Assembly: GCF_008271695.1 (NCBI RefSeq)
Contig: NZ_VKKY01000003.1
Span: forward strand, 1,460,490-1,524,489
Direction: 5' to 3'
Source: Rufibacter hautae
GTDB taxonomy: Bacteria; Bacteroidota; Bacteroidia; Cytophagales; Hymenobacteraceae
Length of the DNA stretch: 64,000 bases
Position numbers and translations under genes: made by a program. Below are positions 33,893 through 42,818 of the stretch, in pieces. How positions within the stretch are numbered: position 1 is the stretch's first letter; each line of letters begins with the position of its first letter. The notes below the pieces were generated by a model. It did not search any database. It had not been told where the DNA came from and saw nothing but the letters and a program-made list of their open reading frames with translations.

Positions 33893-35359
33893 TTAAAGCA
33901 AGGCGTTTATTTGTTCTTTGGTGTGCAGCATGCGGGTCATCTCTGTACAGACGTTCCGGAAAAAACGCATCTGGTACTCTTCTGATTCTTGGTTGATGTA
34001 CTCCTGTAGCACAGGTAACATGTCTGGGTTCATCTGCAAGGCCCACCGGTGATACACCTGCTGCGTGATGGTGTAAGGGTTCTTGACAAAGTGTCGGAGC
34101 AGTTGTTGGTTTATTTCTGGTGGAATGATGGTGTACTCCTCTGCCAGTAAGGTCTGCAGGTAAAAGCCAGATTGTCCTTCGGCTAGTTTGGATGCATAAG
34201 AAAAGCGTTCGGGCAAAGAGAGGATTGTAAGCAAGTCTATGCCTCTTACTTCTTTACCGGTTAATAAGGCATGCGCCAATTCTGTGTTTTGAAACCGCAA
34301 AGCATTTTGAGCCAAAGCCGGAAGGAACAGGTGCTTGCCGGCGTGGTTGCCCCAAAGTTGAACGACCTCTGGAAGAGTAAGCCCGTAGGTTTGCTGCCAG
34401 AAGATTGGCGGAACAAATTCCAAGGCCTGAGCAACCCAATAATCAGCATCGTCCACGTTTTTTTGGCTGCTGGTTTTCTCAAACCCGGCGGCAAACAGCT
34501 CATCAGGTGGGGTGACATCTGCATTAATAGCGAAGACTTTCTTCTTCGCTAACAGCATTACTCGTTCCTCTTTCAGTTGCACCGCTTCTTTCAGATAGGC
34601 TTGTACTAACTGGTTTACCCTGGAGCCAGGCAATTGAAGCAGAAGCTTGTATACTTCCTGTCGTACTTTCTGGCTTTTATCAGAGAGCTGGGTTTCCAGG
34701 AACGGTTCATCCGCCAAAGACAGGTTGGGTAGGAGCAAGGCCAGCAGTTCGGCCCGGGCATTGGCGCCTTCTTCGTGTAGGTTGGCTTGCAGGAGCGCCA
34801 AGGCTTCCGCCGGAGCATCGGCCCGAAGCTTACGGAAGAAAGCTTTCCGCTGCTCCCAAGTGCCGGTTTCCCAAAGGTTTTCTTCCTCCGGAGTGTGTAG
34901 GATTTGCCAGGCTGGGTTCATCTGGGCCAACCATTGCCCGCGGTTTCCGCTCATCTGCAGAAGCACTTCTCTCCGGGCTTTTTTCTCCACCGCCATAGAC
35001 AGGATTTCCGGCAACAACTCGGGACGTACTATACGCTGTGCCCGTTGGCATCTGAAAAGGAAGTAGTCCAGCAGAAGTTCTTCTTTGTGAAGAATGAATT
35101 GCCGCAAGAGCGCATTTGCCTCCGGGGAGAGCATTTCTACCGTTTCTGCGGGTGGGGCGTCATGTTGAAGAGTTAGTTCAGGAAGCTGTTTTCCGGCTTC
35201 TTCGGCCAAAAAGTACCCAAAAGAGAGTTTCAGGAAAGCATCTTCTTTGTCTTCGGCGGTAGCGGCAATGGCCTGTGCCATTTCCTGCGCCAAAGGGGGC
35301 AGGGCAGCGGGAACGTATTGGTTTGTTCCCAGCATGGCTGATTTTAAAAGGTCTTGCAT
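33893..35359 (-). CDS. DUF5691-family protein
   Basis: A 488-aa, almost entirely helical protein that fits DUF5691, consistent with a HEAT/ARM-like scaffold. The N-terminal LLKSAMLGTNQY is its clearest conserved segment. No catalytic motif is visible. It lies between the SWIM gene (2 bp upstream) and the MoxR ATPase (5 bp downstream), so all three are cotranslated. In this cassette it probably acts as an adaptor, which is inference from context. Confidence 0.8.
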   Translation of the reverse strand: MQDLLKSAMLGTNQYVPAALPPLAQEMAQAIAATAEDKEDAFLKLSFGYFLAEEAGKQLPELTLQHDAPPAETVEMLSPEANALLRQFILHKEELLLDYFLFRCQRAQRIVRPELLPEILSMAVEKKARREVLLQMSGNRGQWLAQMNPAWQILHTPEEENLWETGTWEQRKAFFRKLRADAPAEALALLQANLHEEGANARAELLALLLPNLSLADEPFLETQLSDKSQKVRQEVYKLLLQLPGSRVNQLVQAYLKEAVQLKEERVMLLAKKKVFAINADVTPPDELFAAGFEKTSSQKNVDDADYWVAQALEFVPPIFWQQTYGLTLPEVVQLWGNHAGKHLFLPALAQNALRFQNTELAHALLTGKEVRGIDLLTILSLPERFSYASKLAEGQSGFYLQTLLAEEYTIIPPEINQQLLRHFVKNPYTITQQVYHRWALQMNPDMLPVLQEYINQESEEYQMRFFRNVCTEMTRMLHTKEQINALL

Positions 35360-35361
35360 GA

Positions 35362-36681
35362 TCAGGCCAGGGCGTAAAATTGTTGGGAAATCCAGTAGGC
35401 ATGTAGGGTGACTCCTTGCGGCTCATACACCAGGAAAGCGGTAAACGGAGCGGAGCCGGTGGTGGCCAAAGTACGCCAGCCGTCTACCTCCGGATTGAGC
35501 AGTCGCAAACTAAGGTTCTCTTTGTCTACCAAATACCAGACGCCTTTCTGATGCACTACCCGAACTTGCTCCACTAAAAAGGGGATTTGTTCCATAAACG
35601 GTTGGACGGACAGTGCCTCGGCTACCTTCTGCAGGACTACTTTGAAATTGGGTTCTGCTATTGGAACTTCAGACACCCCCATACCATGCTGGTTTTTGAG
35701 AAGCGCCCGCAGCGAAAAAACTGCCGAGTAAAAGACCACTTCAGCGGAAATGGCAGAACCTACTACTATTGAAAACTGAGGCATTTGCCCCAAAGGATAG
35801 AAGTTCAGCAGCAATGCAAAACGTTGACTTTTCAAACCAAACAGCCAGATGCGCTCCGTGGTAAGCCGGTCTTCTTCTTCCAGTTCGCGGCTTAATACCA
35901 GCCAAGTGTCTTGCAAACCCTCCTGCTGAAGCACCTGTTCCTTACCCGTATTCCAGCCAATCAAAGTTCTGATTTCTGTTTGAAGCAAGGGAGAGACGTT
36001 TTCGCTGTTTTTGAAAGCCTCGGTGAGCAGGTACAGAGAAGATAACTTCCGGAGAAAGGGTTTCTGCCAGCCTTCCTGGTGAAAGGGAAGTTGAGATAAT
36101 CTGTTCAAGGAGTTTGCGATAGCAGGTGCCTGGGCATCCACCATCCGGGCCGTAATGGGACGATGGAAGGACTGGGAAACGGAGGGTACTTGATGGATTC
36201 CATTCCGCACTAAGTCCTTGAGCCACATGCGGAGCTCTTCCAGGCCGGCGGCTACTTTCTTTTCCCTTTCTTCTGACCGCCTCTCCTGGGCTTTAGTATC
36301 AAGCTTTTTAGGAGCTGCCATCGTTTCTTTCTCTTCCTTGGCCTCTGCTTTTCCGGCTCGTTTGGTAAGCCATTCCTGCACATCTGTTGCCACGTCTTGC
36401 GTTGCTTCGAACACCGATGGCGTGCGGGCATGCAGGTACAAAAGTCCTAAGCCGTGTTTGCAGGGGAATTTTCGGCTGGGGCAGGAGCACTTGAAGGCCA
36501 TGTTCTGCAAGTCTACAACTGTACGATACGGGTTCTTGCCGCTGCCCTGGCAATCGCCCCACATGGCTTTTTCATGAATGGCTTTGGTAACCCACTTGCT
36601 GTTGGTAGCCAACTGTTGCCCCGCCTTCACGGAAGCCGCGTCTGGGGCCAACTGGGTAATCTGGTCTTCAGTGAGGGGCAT
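35362..36681 (-). CDS. SWIM zinc-finger protein, first gene of the MoxR-VWA cassette
   Basis: A 439-aa protein. The SWIM finger is CxCx6CxH, formed by C65, C67, C74 and H76 (FKCSCPSRKFPCKHGLGL); SWIM domains bind DNA or proteins. A basic, Glu/Lys-rich linker (about 110-145) follows, then a large domain without known motifs. It opens the operon SWIM-DUF5691-MoxR-DUF5682-VWA with 2-5 bp spacings at the start. The upstream gap carries no clear promoter match. Confidence 0.87.
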   Translation of the reverse strand: MPLTEDQITQLAPDAASVKAGQQLATNSKWVTKAIHEKAMWGDCQGSGKNPYRTVVDLQNMAFKCSCPSRKFPCKHGLGLLYLHARTPSVFEATQDVATDVQEWLTKRAGKAEAKEEKETMAAPKKLDTKAQERRSEEREKKVAAGLEELRMWLKDLVRNGIHQVPSVSQSFHRPITARMVDAQAPAIANSLNRLSQLPFHQEGWQKPFLRKLSSLYLLTEAFKNSENVSPLLQTEIRTLIGWNTGKEQVLQQEGLQDTWLVLSRELEEEDRLTTERIWLFGLKSQRFALLLNFYPLGQMPQFSIVVGSAISAEVVFYSAVFSLRALLKNQHGMGVSEVPIAEPNFKVVLQKVAEALSVQPFMEQIPFLVEQVRVVHQKGVWYLVDKENLSLRLLNPEVDGWRTLATTGSAPFTAFLVYEPQGVTLHAYWISQQFYALA

Positions 36682-36881
36682 GAAAATCTTCTTGGAAGTC
36701 GCTGCTTACGAAAGTTTAATTTTAATGGAACGCGTGAGTAAAATAGTAAAATTTCTCTTCCATTTCTAGTGCAGGTTCTATACTTCGTGCCGGTAGTTGG
36801 AGGATTAGCCTACTTACCCAGCCGGGTTGTAGGCCAACGCATTGTGTTTCAGACCTGTTTTCCTTTAAATAGCCCTAAAAC

Positions 36882-36915
36882 AAGAAAGCCTTCCTGTTTC
36901 CAGAAAGGCTTTCTT
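36882..36915 (-). terminator. Terminator of sucC
   Basis: Stem AAGAAAGCCTTCCTG / CAGAAAGGCTTTCTT with one mismatch and a TTTC loop, 21 bp past the sucC stop. Confidence 0.75.
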
Positions 36916-36936
36916 GTTTATGATTAAAAGGCTAAC

Positions 36937-38133
36937 TTACACAGTAGCTAACACGTCTTTTACTTTCTGAGCAGCTTCTTTCAAGGCTACGGCAGAGTAC
37001 ACTTTCAGGCCAGACTCGTCAATGATACGAGCGCCTTCCTCGGCGTTGGTTCCTTGCAGACGCACAATAATGGGAACGTTGATGGTTCCGATGTTTTTGT
37101 AGGCTTCTACTACACCATTCGCCACGCGGTCGCAACGTACGATACCACCGAAGATGTTGATAAGGATGGCTTTTACGTTAGGGTCTTGCAAGATCAAACG
37201 GAAACCAGCTTCTACGGTTTGCGCGTTGGCTCCGCCTCCTACATCCAGGAAGTTAGCCGGCTCACCGCCAGAAAGTTTGATGATGTCCATCGTTGCCATG
37301 GCCAGACCAGCACCGTTCACCATGCAGCCAACGTTACCGTCCAGCTTCACATAGTTCAGGTTGCTCTTGCTTGCTTCTACTTCCAATGGATCTTCCTCGG
37401 CTAAGTCGCGCAGGTCAGCCAGGTCTTTGTGACGGAACAAAGCGTTATCGTCCAGGTCTACTTTACCGTCAACGGCCAGGATCTTGTTGTCTGAGGTCTT
37501 CAACACCGGGTTGATCTCAAACATAGAAGCGTCTGTGTCCAGATAGGCGTTGTACAGGCTGGTCAAGAACTTGGTGAATTCTTTGAACGCCTCGCCTTGC
37601 AAACCGAAGGCAAACGCAATTTTGTTGGCCTGGAATGGACGAAGACCAACTGCTGGGTCAATCCACTCTTTGAAGATTTTCTCTGGCGTGTGCTCTGCCA
37701 CTTCTTCAATGTCCATGCCGCCTTCAGTAGACGCCATGATCACGTTTTGGCCTTTGGCTCTATCTAATAAGATAGAAACATAATATTCTTTCGGCTCAGA
37801 GTCGCCGGGATAATAAACATCCTGCGCTACCAGCACCTTATTTACTTTTTTGCCTTCAGGGCCCGTTTGGTGCGTTACCAACTGCATGCCAATGATCTGA
37901 CCCGCCAGTTCTTTCACCTGCTCCAGGTTTTTAGCCAATTTCACCCCGCCGCCTTTACCACGACCGCCCGCATGAATCTGGGCTTTGATAACGTGCCAGC
38001 CAGTGCCGGTTTCTTCGGTTAAACGCTTGGCAGCCGCTACCGCCTCTTCAGGGGTCTCCGCCACGATGCCTTCCTGAATTCTAACGCCGTAGCGTTTCAG
38101 AATGTCTTTCGCCTGGTACTCGTGTATATTCAT
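36937..38133 (-). CDS. sucC: Succinyl-CoA synthetase beta subunit
   Basis: TCA-cycle enzyme subunit that makes ATP or GTP from succinyl-CoA. It is 398 aa, as expected, with an ATP-grasp domain: [12 protein letters not shown] start, [19 protein letters not shown] near 50-70, and the CoA-ligase segment [11 protein letters not shown] near 320. No sucD gene is adjacent in this window, so the alpha subunit must be encoded elsewhere, as is common in Bacteroidota. A well-formed promoter lies at 38161-38191. Confidence 0.96.
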   Translation of the reverse strand: MNIHEYQAKDILKRYGVRIQEGIVAETPEEAVAAAKRLTEETGTGWHVIKAQIHAGGRGKGGGVKLAKNLEQVKELAGQIIGMQLVTHQTGPEGKKVNKVLVAQDVYYPGDSEPKEYYVSILLDRAKGQNVIMASTEGGMDIEEVAEHTPEKIFKEWIDPAVGLRPFQANKIAFAFGLQGEAFKEFTKFLTSLYNAYLDTDASMFEINPVLKTSDNKILAVDGKVDLDDNALFRHKDLADLRDLAEEDPLEVEASKSNLNYVKLDGNVGCMVNGAGLAMATMDIIKLSGGEPANFLDVGGGANAQTVEAGFRLILQDPNVKAILINIFGGIVRCDRVANGVVEAYKNIGTINVPIIVRLQGTNAEEGARIIDESGLKVYSAVALKEAAQKVKDVLATV

Positions 38134-38160
38134 GAGGTTAGGTTGATGTTTTTAGGTGCA

Positions 38161-38191
38161 CGAAAGTAAGGTATACGGGCAACTTTTCAAA
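38161..38191 (-). promoter_or_regulatory. Promoter of sucC
   Basis: On the minus strand: TTTG, 19-bp spacer, TACTTTCG (one mismatch to TAnnTTTG). It lies 28 bp upstream of the sucC ATG. Confidence 0.6.
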
Positions 38192-38211
38192 GCAAAGGCC
38201 GCAGAGCGGGA

Positions 38212-38247
38212 AGTTCTGAGTTCTGAGTCTTTAGTCCTGAGTCATAT
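38212..38247. repeat. ACTCAG-type intergenic repeat (inverted copy)
   Basis: GTTCTGAGTTCTGAGTCTTT followed by GTCCTGAGTCAT, the reverse complement of the GACTCAGAACT words seen at 9745-9784 and 39318-39347. Confidence 0.5.
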
Positions 38248-38295
38248 CTATTGCTCACGGCCAGTTGTTTTAAGCCTGTTTTACAAAGAATAGGT

Positions 38296-38457
38296 GTAAC
38301 GGCGTTCCACCGTAACGCCGTGGGGCTATAAGGCAATTCAGGTTCACCTCCCATATTCTCCCTTTGCAACAGCGACTTTTATAAGGGAACAGTTTATAGG
38401 TGAGTGACCGAGGTATATCGGAACTCCCGCCACGGCGTTACGGTGTAACGCCGCTAC
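38296..38457. repeat. Inverted pair of 28-bp palindromic repeats
   Basis: Copies at 38296-38323 and 38430-38457 match in 26 of 28 positions in opposite orientation. The right copy contains a perfect hairpin CGGCGTTAC-GGT-GTAACGCCG. About 106 bp without a gene separates them. The layout resembles a REP/BIME-type unit. Confidence 0.65.
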
Positions 38458-38542
38458 AGTTAACTTTAAATTGGCTGCTCCGTTTCATGCAAACAAGCGA
38501 ACGGTTTGCAAATGCCGTCCCTTCCTTATTGTTTTGTAGTTC

Positions 38543-39232
38543 ATGAGTATAGAGAAGCCAGTTTTGTTAGAGGCCCGCGGGCTGTTTAAATCATACGGGA
38601 AGCTGCCGGTATTAAAGGGGATCGACCTTACCATCGGCGAGGCCGAAGTCGTGTCTATTGTGGGCGCCTCGGGGGCGGGGAAAAGTACCCTGCTGCATCT
38701 TTTGGGCACCTTGGATGCGCCAGATGCCGGCGACGTTTACCTGCACGGACAGAAAATCTCGGGGATGAGCAACAAAGAAGTGGCGCGTTTCCGGAACCGG
38801 AACATCGGTTTCATCTTCCAGTTCCATAACCTGCTGCCTGAGTTCTCGGCGATGGAAAACGTCTGCCTGCCTGGTTTCCTGGCCGACCGTCCGGAGAAAG
38901 AGGTGGAGACCCGCGCCAAAGAACTCCTGGAGATGCTGGGCCTGGGCCACCGCCTGGACCACAAACCTTCTGAGATGAGCGGTGGAGAGCAGCAGCGAAC
39001 CGCGGTTGCCAGGGCCCTGATCAACTCGCCCAAACTTATCTTCGCCGATGAACCCAGCGGGAACCTTGATTCCAAAAATGCGGAGGAACTGCACCAGATC
39101 TTCTTCAAACTGCGCCAGGACCTGGGCCAAACCTTCGTGCTGGTGACCCACAACCCCATCCTAGCCGACATGGCCGACCGGAAACTCACCATGAAAGACG
39201 GTTTCCTCCTCCAACCCGAAGAAGCACTTTAA
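38543..39232 (+). CDS. lolD: ABC transporter ATP-binding protein LolD-like
   Basis: A 229-aa ATPase. Walker A GASGAGKST (41-49), signature MSGGEQQR, Walker B LIFADEPSGNLD and H-loop LVTHN are all intact. The wording (LLGTLDAPDAG, QFHNLLPEF, DEPSGNLDS) is that of LolD, the ATPase that drives lipoprotein release from the inner membrane; MacB/FtsE-type relatives are the alternative. No lolC/lolE permease gene is adjacent. It ends in its own terminator. Confidence 0.88.
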   Translation: MSIEKPVLLEARGLFKSYGKLPVLKGIDLTIGEAEVVSIVGASGAGKSTLLHLLGTLDAPDAGDVYLHGQKISGMSNKEVARFRNRNIGFIFQFHNLLPEFSAMENVCLPGFLADRPEKEVETRAKELLEMLGLGHRLDHKPSEMSGGEQQRTAVARALINSPKLIFADEPSGNLDSKNAEELHQIFFKLRQDLGQTFVLVTHNPILADMADRKLTMKDGFLLQPEEAL

Positions 39233-39254
39233 TAAAAACATTCCATATCCTATT

Positions 39255-39306
39255 AAAGCCGTTTGGAACCTGTTTTTAAGAAACAGGCCCCAAACGGCTT
39301 TTTTCA
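39255..39306. terminator. Terminator after lolD
   Basis: Stem AAAGCCGTTTGG...CCTGTTT / AAACAGG...CCAAACGGCTTT with a small internal mismatch, followed by TTTTTT. It belongs to the recurring hairpin family. Confidence 0.8.
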
Positions 39307-39317
39307 TTTTCTAAAAC

Positions 39318-39347
39318 TTAAGACTCAGGACTCAGAACTTTCATTAT
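39318..39347. repeat. ACTCAG-type intergenic repeat (third copy)
   Basis: Two GACTCAG words followed by AACTTTCATTAT, ending at the stop codon of the MFS gene. Same family as 9745-9784. Confidence 0.5.
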
Positions 39348-40573
39348 CAGCTCACCTGTCTCAACTTCATCACCACTCCCATAGAAACCAAGGTGAAGAC
39401 GGTGGCGATGATGCCCACCGTGCCGAAGTGCAGCAGTTCCTGGGATCCCGGTTCGTTGGAGATCACCAGTCCTGCCAGGAATGCCGCCAAGCCGGAGGCC
39501 AATTGCTGCACCGATGAGTTTACACTCATGAAAGAGCCGCGCAGCCGGGGTTCAATACTGGAGGTGATCAAAGACATGGCAGGCACAAACCGCGCCCCGA
39601 AGAAAATAAAGAAGAACGTGGTCACCACAAAGGCTTGCCAATGCGGCACTTGGGGCAAATGCGTGACCACCAGAATAGGTATAATAGAAAGTACGGCAGC
39701 AATCATGAAGACTTTCTTCTTCCCGTATTTATCAGACAAACGGCCCGCCAGTTGCGAGGTCACCACCGTTGCCAATCCCCCGAAAAGGTAGATGTAGCTC
39801 AACTCCACCTCCTCAAAGCCCACATTGGCTACCATGTACGGGCTCAGGAACGGCACCACCGTAAAACCAGCCAAAGACAGCGTCACCATCAGGCCGAAAG
39901 CCCAGAGGCAATTAGCCCGGCTGAAAATGGTGATCAGGACCTTCGCCGGATGCTCCGGAACATGGTGGAGCAGGTGTTGCCGCATAGGTGGGAGCATGCG
40001 CCAGGTAAGGAACAGCACTATTAAACTCAGGCCTGTGAGCAGGTAGAACGGCGCGTGCCAACTGGCATGGCTGGCCAGGTAAAGCCCCAAGGGAATACCG
40101 CCAATGGAAGCCACCGAGAAGGCCGCCATCACCTTGCCCGTGGCCGCCCCCCGACGTTCCTCGGGAACAGAATCCCCGATGATGGCCAGCACCAAAGCGC
40201 CCAACACGCCGCCAAAAGCCCCTGCCAGGATTCGGGCGATCAGCAGGAACGTGAAGGTAGGTGCCAAGGCGCAGGCAAAGGTGCCTAAGGTAAAGCCCAG
40301 GTACAAACCCAGCAAGGCGTTCTTCCGGTCAAACCGGTCTATAAAGAAAGCACTCAATAGCCCTGAGATGGCAGCGCTGAACGTATACGCCGAAACCAGG
40401 AACCCAAACTCCCGCGGATTGATCTGGAAAACGCGCATAAGCTGCGGCCCCAGCGGCATCATGATCACAAAGTCCATGATGTGCGTAAACTGGATGGCCG
40501 CCAGAATGAACAAGAGCCATTTCTCGCTCAGGGCAGGGTCGGTGGTTTGGGAAGTGACAGGAGATGATGCCAT
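39347..40573 (-). CDS. MFS transporter
   Basis: A 408-aa major facilitator with about 12 membrane helices. The first half has FIDRFDRKNALL between helices 2 and 3 (the MFS A-loop) and the second has the matching RLSDKYGKKK. The first helix segment FTHIMDFVIMMPLGPQ recalls the AraJ/YdhP-type DHA1 family of small-molecule exporters. The substrate cannot be read from sequence. Single gene, transcribed towards lolD. Confidence 0.88.
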   Translation of the reverse strand: MASSPVTSQTTDPALSEKWLLFILAAIQFTHIMDFVIMMPLGPQLMRVFQINPREFGFLVSAYTFSAAISGLLSAFFIDRFDRKNALLGLYLGFTLGTFACALAPTFTFLLIARILAGAFGGVLGALVLAIIGDSVPEERRGAATGKVMAAFSVASIGGIPLGLYLASHASWHAPFYLLTGLSLIVLFLTWRMLPPMRQHLLHHVPEHPAKVLITIFSRANCLWAFGLMVTLSLAGFTVVPFLSPYMVANVGFEEVELSYIYLFGGLATVVTSQLAGRLSDKYGKKKVFMIAAVLSIIPILVVTHLPQVPHWQAFVVTTFFFIFFGARFVPAMSLITSSIEPRLRGSFMSVNSSVQQLASGLAAFLAGLVISNEPGSQELLHFGTVGIIATVFTLVSMGVVMKLRQVS

Positions 40574-40696
40574 AGGTTGCTTGGGCGATTGCCCGGGTTT
40601 GAAAAAGACTTTACGCCTTGAAACTACGGATGTTTACCCAAATTCAACTTTAGCGCAAATCGTTTAACCAGTATAAGGTACAGCAGAAAGATACGT

Positions 40697-41005
40697 ATGG
40701 CAAAACGCATCAGGAAAAAGGAAGAGAGCGCCGATCCGGTTTGCGCCCTCTGCGAACGGGAGGTAGGCTTTACCATCCTGCACCATCTCATTCCGCGGGA
40801 GGAGGGTGGCCGCCACGGTCCCACGGCGCCTTTGTGCCAGCCTTGCCACAGTACCGTCCACCTCACCTATAATAATAAGGAATTGGCTGTGCTCTATAAC
40901 TCCATCCCGGCGCTGCGTGCCTCAGAGGGGCTGCAGAAATACCTTAGATGGGTGCGCACCAAACGCCTGGATAAAATCACCAACCGCCGCGGGAAAAGGA
41001 AATAA
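40697..41005 (+). CDS. Small HNH-type zinc-finger protein
   Basis: A 102-aa protein with CxxC (C16ALC19), then ILHHLIPREEGG and CQPCH. This is the Cys-His framework of an HNH nuclease fold (two CxxC knuckles, HH and a final H). Many such small chromosomal proteins have no known activity, and the catalytic Asn position (STVHLTYNNKE) is plausible but not certain. Basic N- and C-termini (KRIRKK, RRGKRK) favour nucleic-acid binding. It is followed by a perfect terminator. Confidence 0.78.
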   Translation: MAKRIRKKEESADPVCALCEREVGFTILHHLIPREEGGRHGPTAPLCQPCHSTVHLTYNNKELAVLYNSIPALRASEGLQKYLRWVRTKRLDKITNRRGKRK

Positions 41006-41017
41006 ATCATAGGTTTG

Positions 41018-41055
41018 CGTTTAGGGGCCGTTTTAGCCAAACCGGCCCCTAAACG
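41018..41055. terminator. Terminator after the HNH gene
   Basis: Perfect 13-bp stem CGTTTAGGGGCCG / CGGCCCCTAAACG with a 12-nt loop. Same family as 1947-1992. Confidence 0.75.
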
Positions 41056-41114
41056 TACAGCAACAATCATCCGGTAAAATCATCTTTCCCGCAAAGGCCC
41101 AGCCAGCACTGCTC

Positions 41115-42188
41115 ATGAACGCTTACTCGTACCTTCCTTTTCCTCAGGTGAAGTCCCAGCCCGCGGTGGTGGTGGACAGTTTCCATCCCAACGGGTTGGT
41201 TTTGTCGCATTGGCGCGAGGCCCCCACGCCACCGGAACTGCGGGAAGACACCAGCGCCGGAATGGTGCTCCAGGCCCTCAAGCAAAACTACCCGGCCCTG
41301 CAGCAGTACCGTTACGTAACCGCCAACCATTTCGACATTGATGCCCTGGTGGGGATATGGGCGCTGATGCATCCGGAACTAGCCCTGGCCCACGAGGAAA
41401 CCTTGCGGCAGATGGCCCTTATCGGTGATTTCAGGGAGTTGGATTTAGCGGCTCCTTTTGCCGAAGATGCCCTGAAACTGGTTTGCTGGATAAATGCCGA
41501 GGAAAAGGCCCGCTTCTACCCGCCCTTCGGGGCGGAGGATCTGGAGGAAAACGAGGTGGTAGCATCTATCCCTAAATTTCACTATTTTCTGGAGACCTTT
41601 AGAGATGTATTGCTTAATCCTGCACTATTTCAACAGGTTTGGGAGCCGGAGTTCAACAGGATAATGGACGATTACGCCAAGGTGTATAGCTCAGCGTCTA
41701 GAATAATCCAAAACCAAGCCTTGGGATTGGTGGTGGTGCAGACCTTGGCGCCACTTCATTACTATGCTTTGTTCAGTCCCACTGCCGGGTATGACATTGT
41801 AATCTCCTGCTACCCAGAGAACCGCTATGAGGTAGAATGTAAGTATACCACCTGGGTGGATCTGGAGAGCCGACCCACGCTGCCCCGGCCCGGTTTGCGT
41901 CCTCTGGCTAGAGCCTTGAACGAGGTAGAGACGTCTGGTCTAACCTGGGTGTCCGACGGGGTAACCGATACCGGTCCTCTTCTTCGGCTACAAGGCCAAA
42001 AGCTCAGCAAAGCCCAGCGGTACGGCCATCCGTATGAGCGCGAATTCTATTCCTCTACCATTGAACAGGATGCATTTCTGCAGACTGTAACTAATTATTT
42101 GGATAGTGCATTTTTAAATACAATAACCAAAAAACGGTGGACTTGGGCCGAGGTGAAGGAGTGGAACGCAAGAAATAATAAAATTTGA
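41115..42188 (+). CDS. Uncharacterised protein with HFDIDAL motif
   Basis: A 357-aa soluble protein, possibly DUF6687 (low certainty). It has FHPNGLVLSHWREAPTP (about 23-39) and NHFDIDALVGIWAL (about 71-84). The latter resembles the H-x-D-x-D-A/G motif of DHH-type phosphoesterases, but the other DHH motifs are not evident. The C-terminal half includes a W-rich end (KRWTWAEVKEW). It is monocistronic by spacing. I do not assign a function. Confidence 0.6.
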   Translation: MNAYSYLPFPQVKSQPAVVVDSFHPNGLVLSHWREAPTPPELREDTSAGMVLQALKQNYPALQQYRYVTANHFDIDALVGIWALMHPELALAHEETLRQMALIGDFRELDLAAPFAEDALKLVCWINAEEKARFYPPFGAEDLEENEVVASIPKFHYFLETFRDVLLNPALFQQVWEPEFNRIMDDYAKVYSSASRIIQNQALGLVVVQTLAPLHYYALFSPTAGYDIVISCYPENRYEVECKYTTWVDLESRPTLPRPGLRPLARALNEVETSGLTWVSDGVTDTGPLLRLQGQKLSKAQRYGHPYEREFYSSTIEQDAFLQTVTNYLDSAFLNTITKKRWTWAEVKEWNARNNKI

Positions 42189-42302
42189 TGTTTTATTTTG
42201 TGAAAAGCGAAACACTTTTTAACTTTATAAAAAGAAAATTATCTAATATTTCATTTGCCTCTCTCCGGTATCCCCCGTCCAGGTAGTGGTGCATCTGCAG
42301 GA

Positions 42303-42716
42303 ATGTTTGACGCTGCTATGGTAAAAATTGCCCACACTCCGTTCTACCAAATCAAAGTAGACCAGGAAAAGAATAGAATTATATTAAATATTAAGGGGTG
42401 CTGGAACACCCCAGAGGAAGTGCCTTTCTATACCATTCACCTCAAAGAAGCGCTTGCTTTGGTGAAACCCGGCTTCTCTATCCTGACAGACCTAAGGAAG
42501 TTGGATGAGTACTCGCCGGTGGTGCGCCTCATGCATATTGAAGCCCAAAAACTGACGGTGGCCGCCGGTATTTACCAGTTGGCCGAGGTGCACGACCTAA
42601 AGAAACCCGTGAACCTACTGTCGGTTGGCATGGCTGAGGAAAGCAAAATCCCGCTCAATATCTTTGACTCCATGCAGGACGCGCAAGCCTGGCTGGAGGA
42701 GTTGAAACCCAGGTAG
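42303..42716 (+). CDS. SpoIIAA/STAS-like small protein
   Basis: About 137 aa from ATG 42303; ATG at 42318 is an equally plausible start, and a TTG at 42255 is less likely. The fold pattern, beta-rich start (NRIILNIKGCW), SILTDLRKL and alternating helices, recalls SpoIIAA-like/STAS proteins that bind regulators or lipids. There is no Ser-phosphorylation motif I can point to. It lies 102 bp upstream of a usp gene and could be a stress-signalling partner. Confidence 0.6.
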   Translation: MFDAAMVKIAHTPFYQIKVDQEKNRIILNIKGCWNTPEEVPFYTIHLKEALALVKPGFSILTDLRKLDEYSPVVRLMHIEAQKLTVAAGIYQLAEVHDLKKPVNLLSVGMAEESKIPLNIFDSMQDAQAWLEELKPR

Positions 42717-42818
42717 GCAATCTCTTAGGGTCAGGAAAGTATAACCAAAACCCTATATTCACGTTTTGTAAGGGAAGAAGCGTGGGCAAAACCGCGCCTG
42801 ATCTAGACTTACAGCACT

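Noticed and set aside
33888..34046. 53-residue N-terminal extension of the MoxR ATPase
   Set aside because: It overlaps the coding end of DUF5691 on the same strand and has non-protein-like content; ATG 33887 fits the 5-bp gene spacing.
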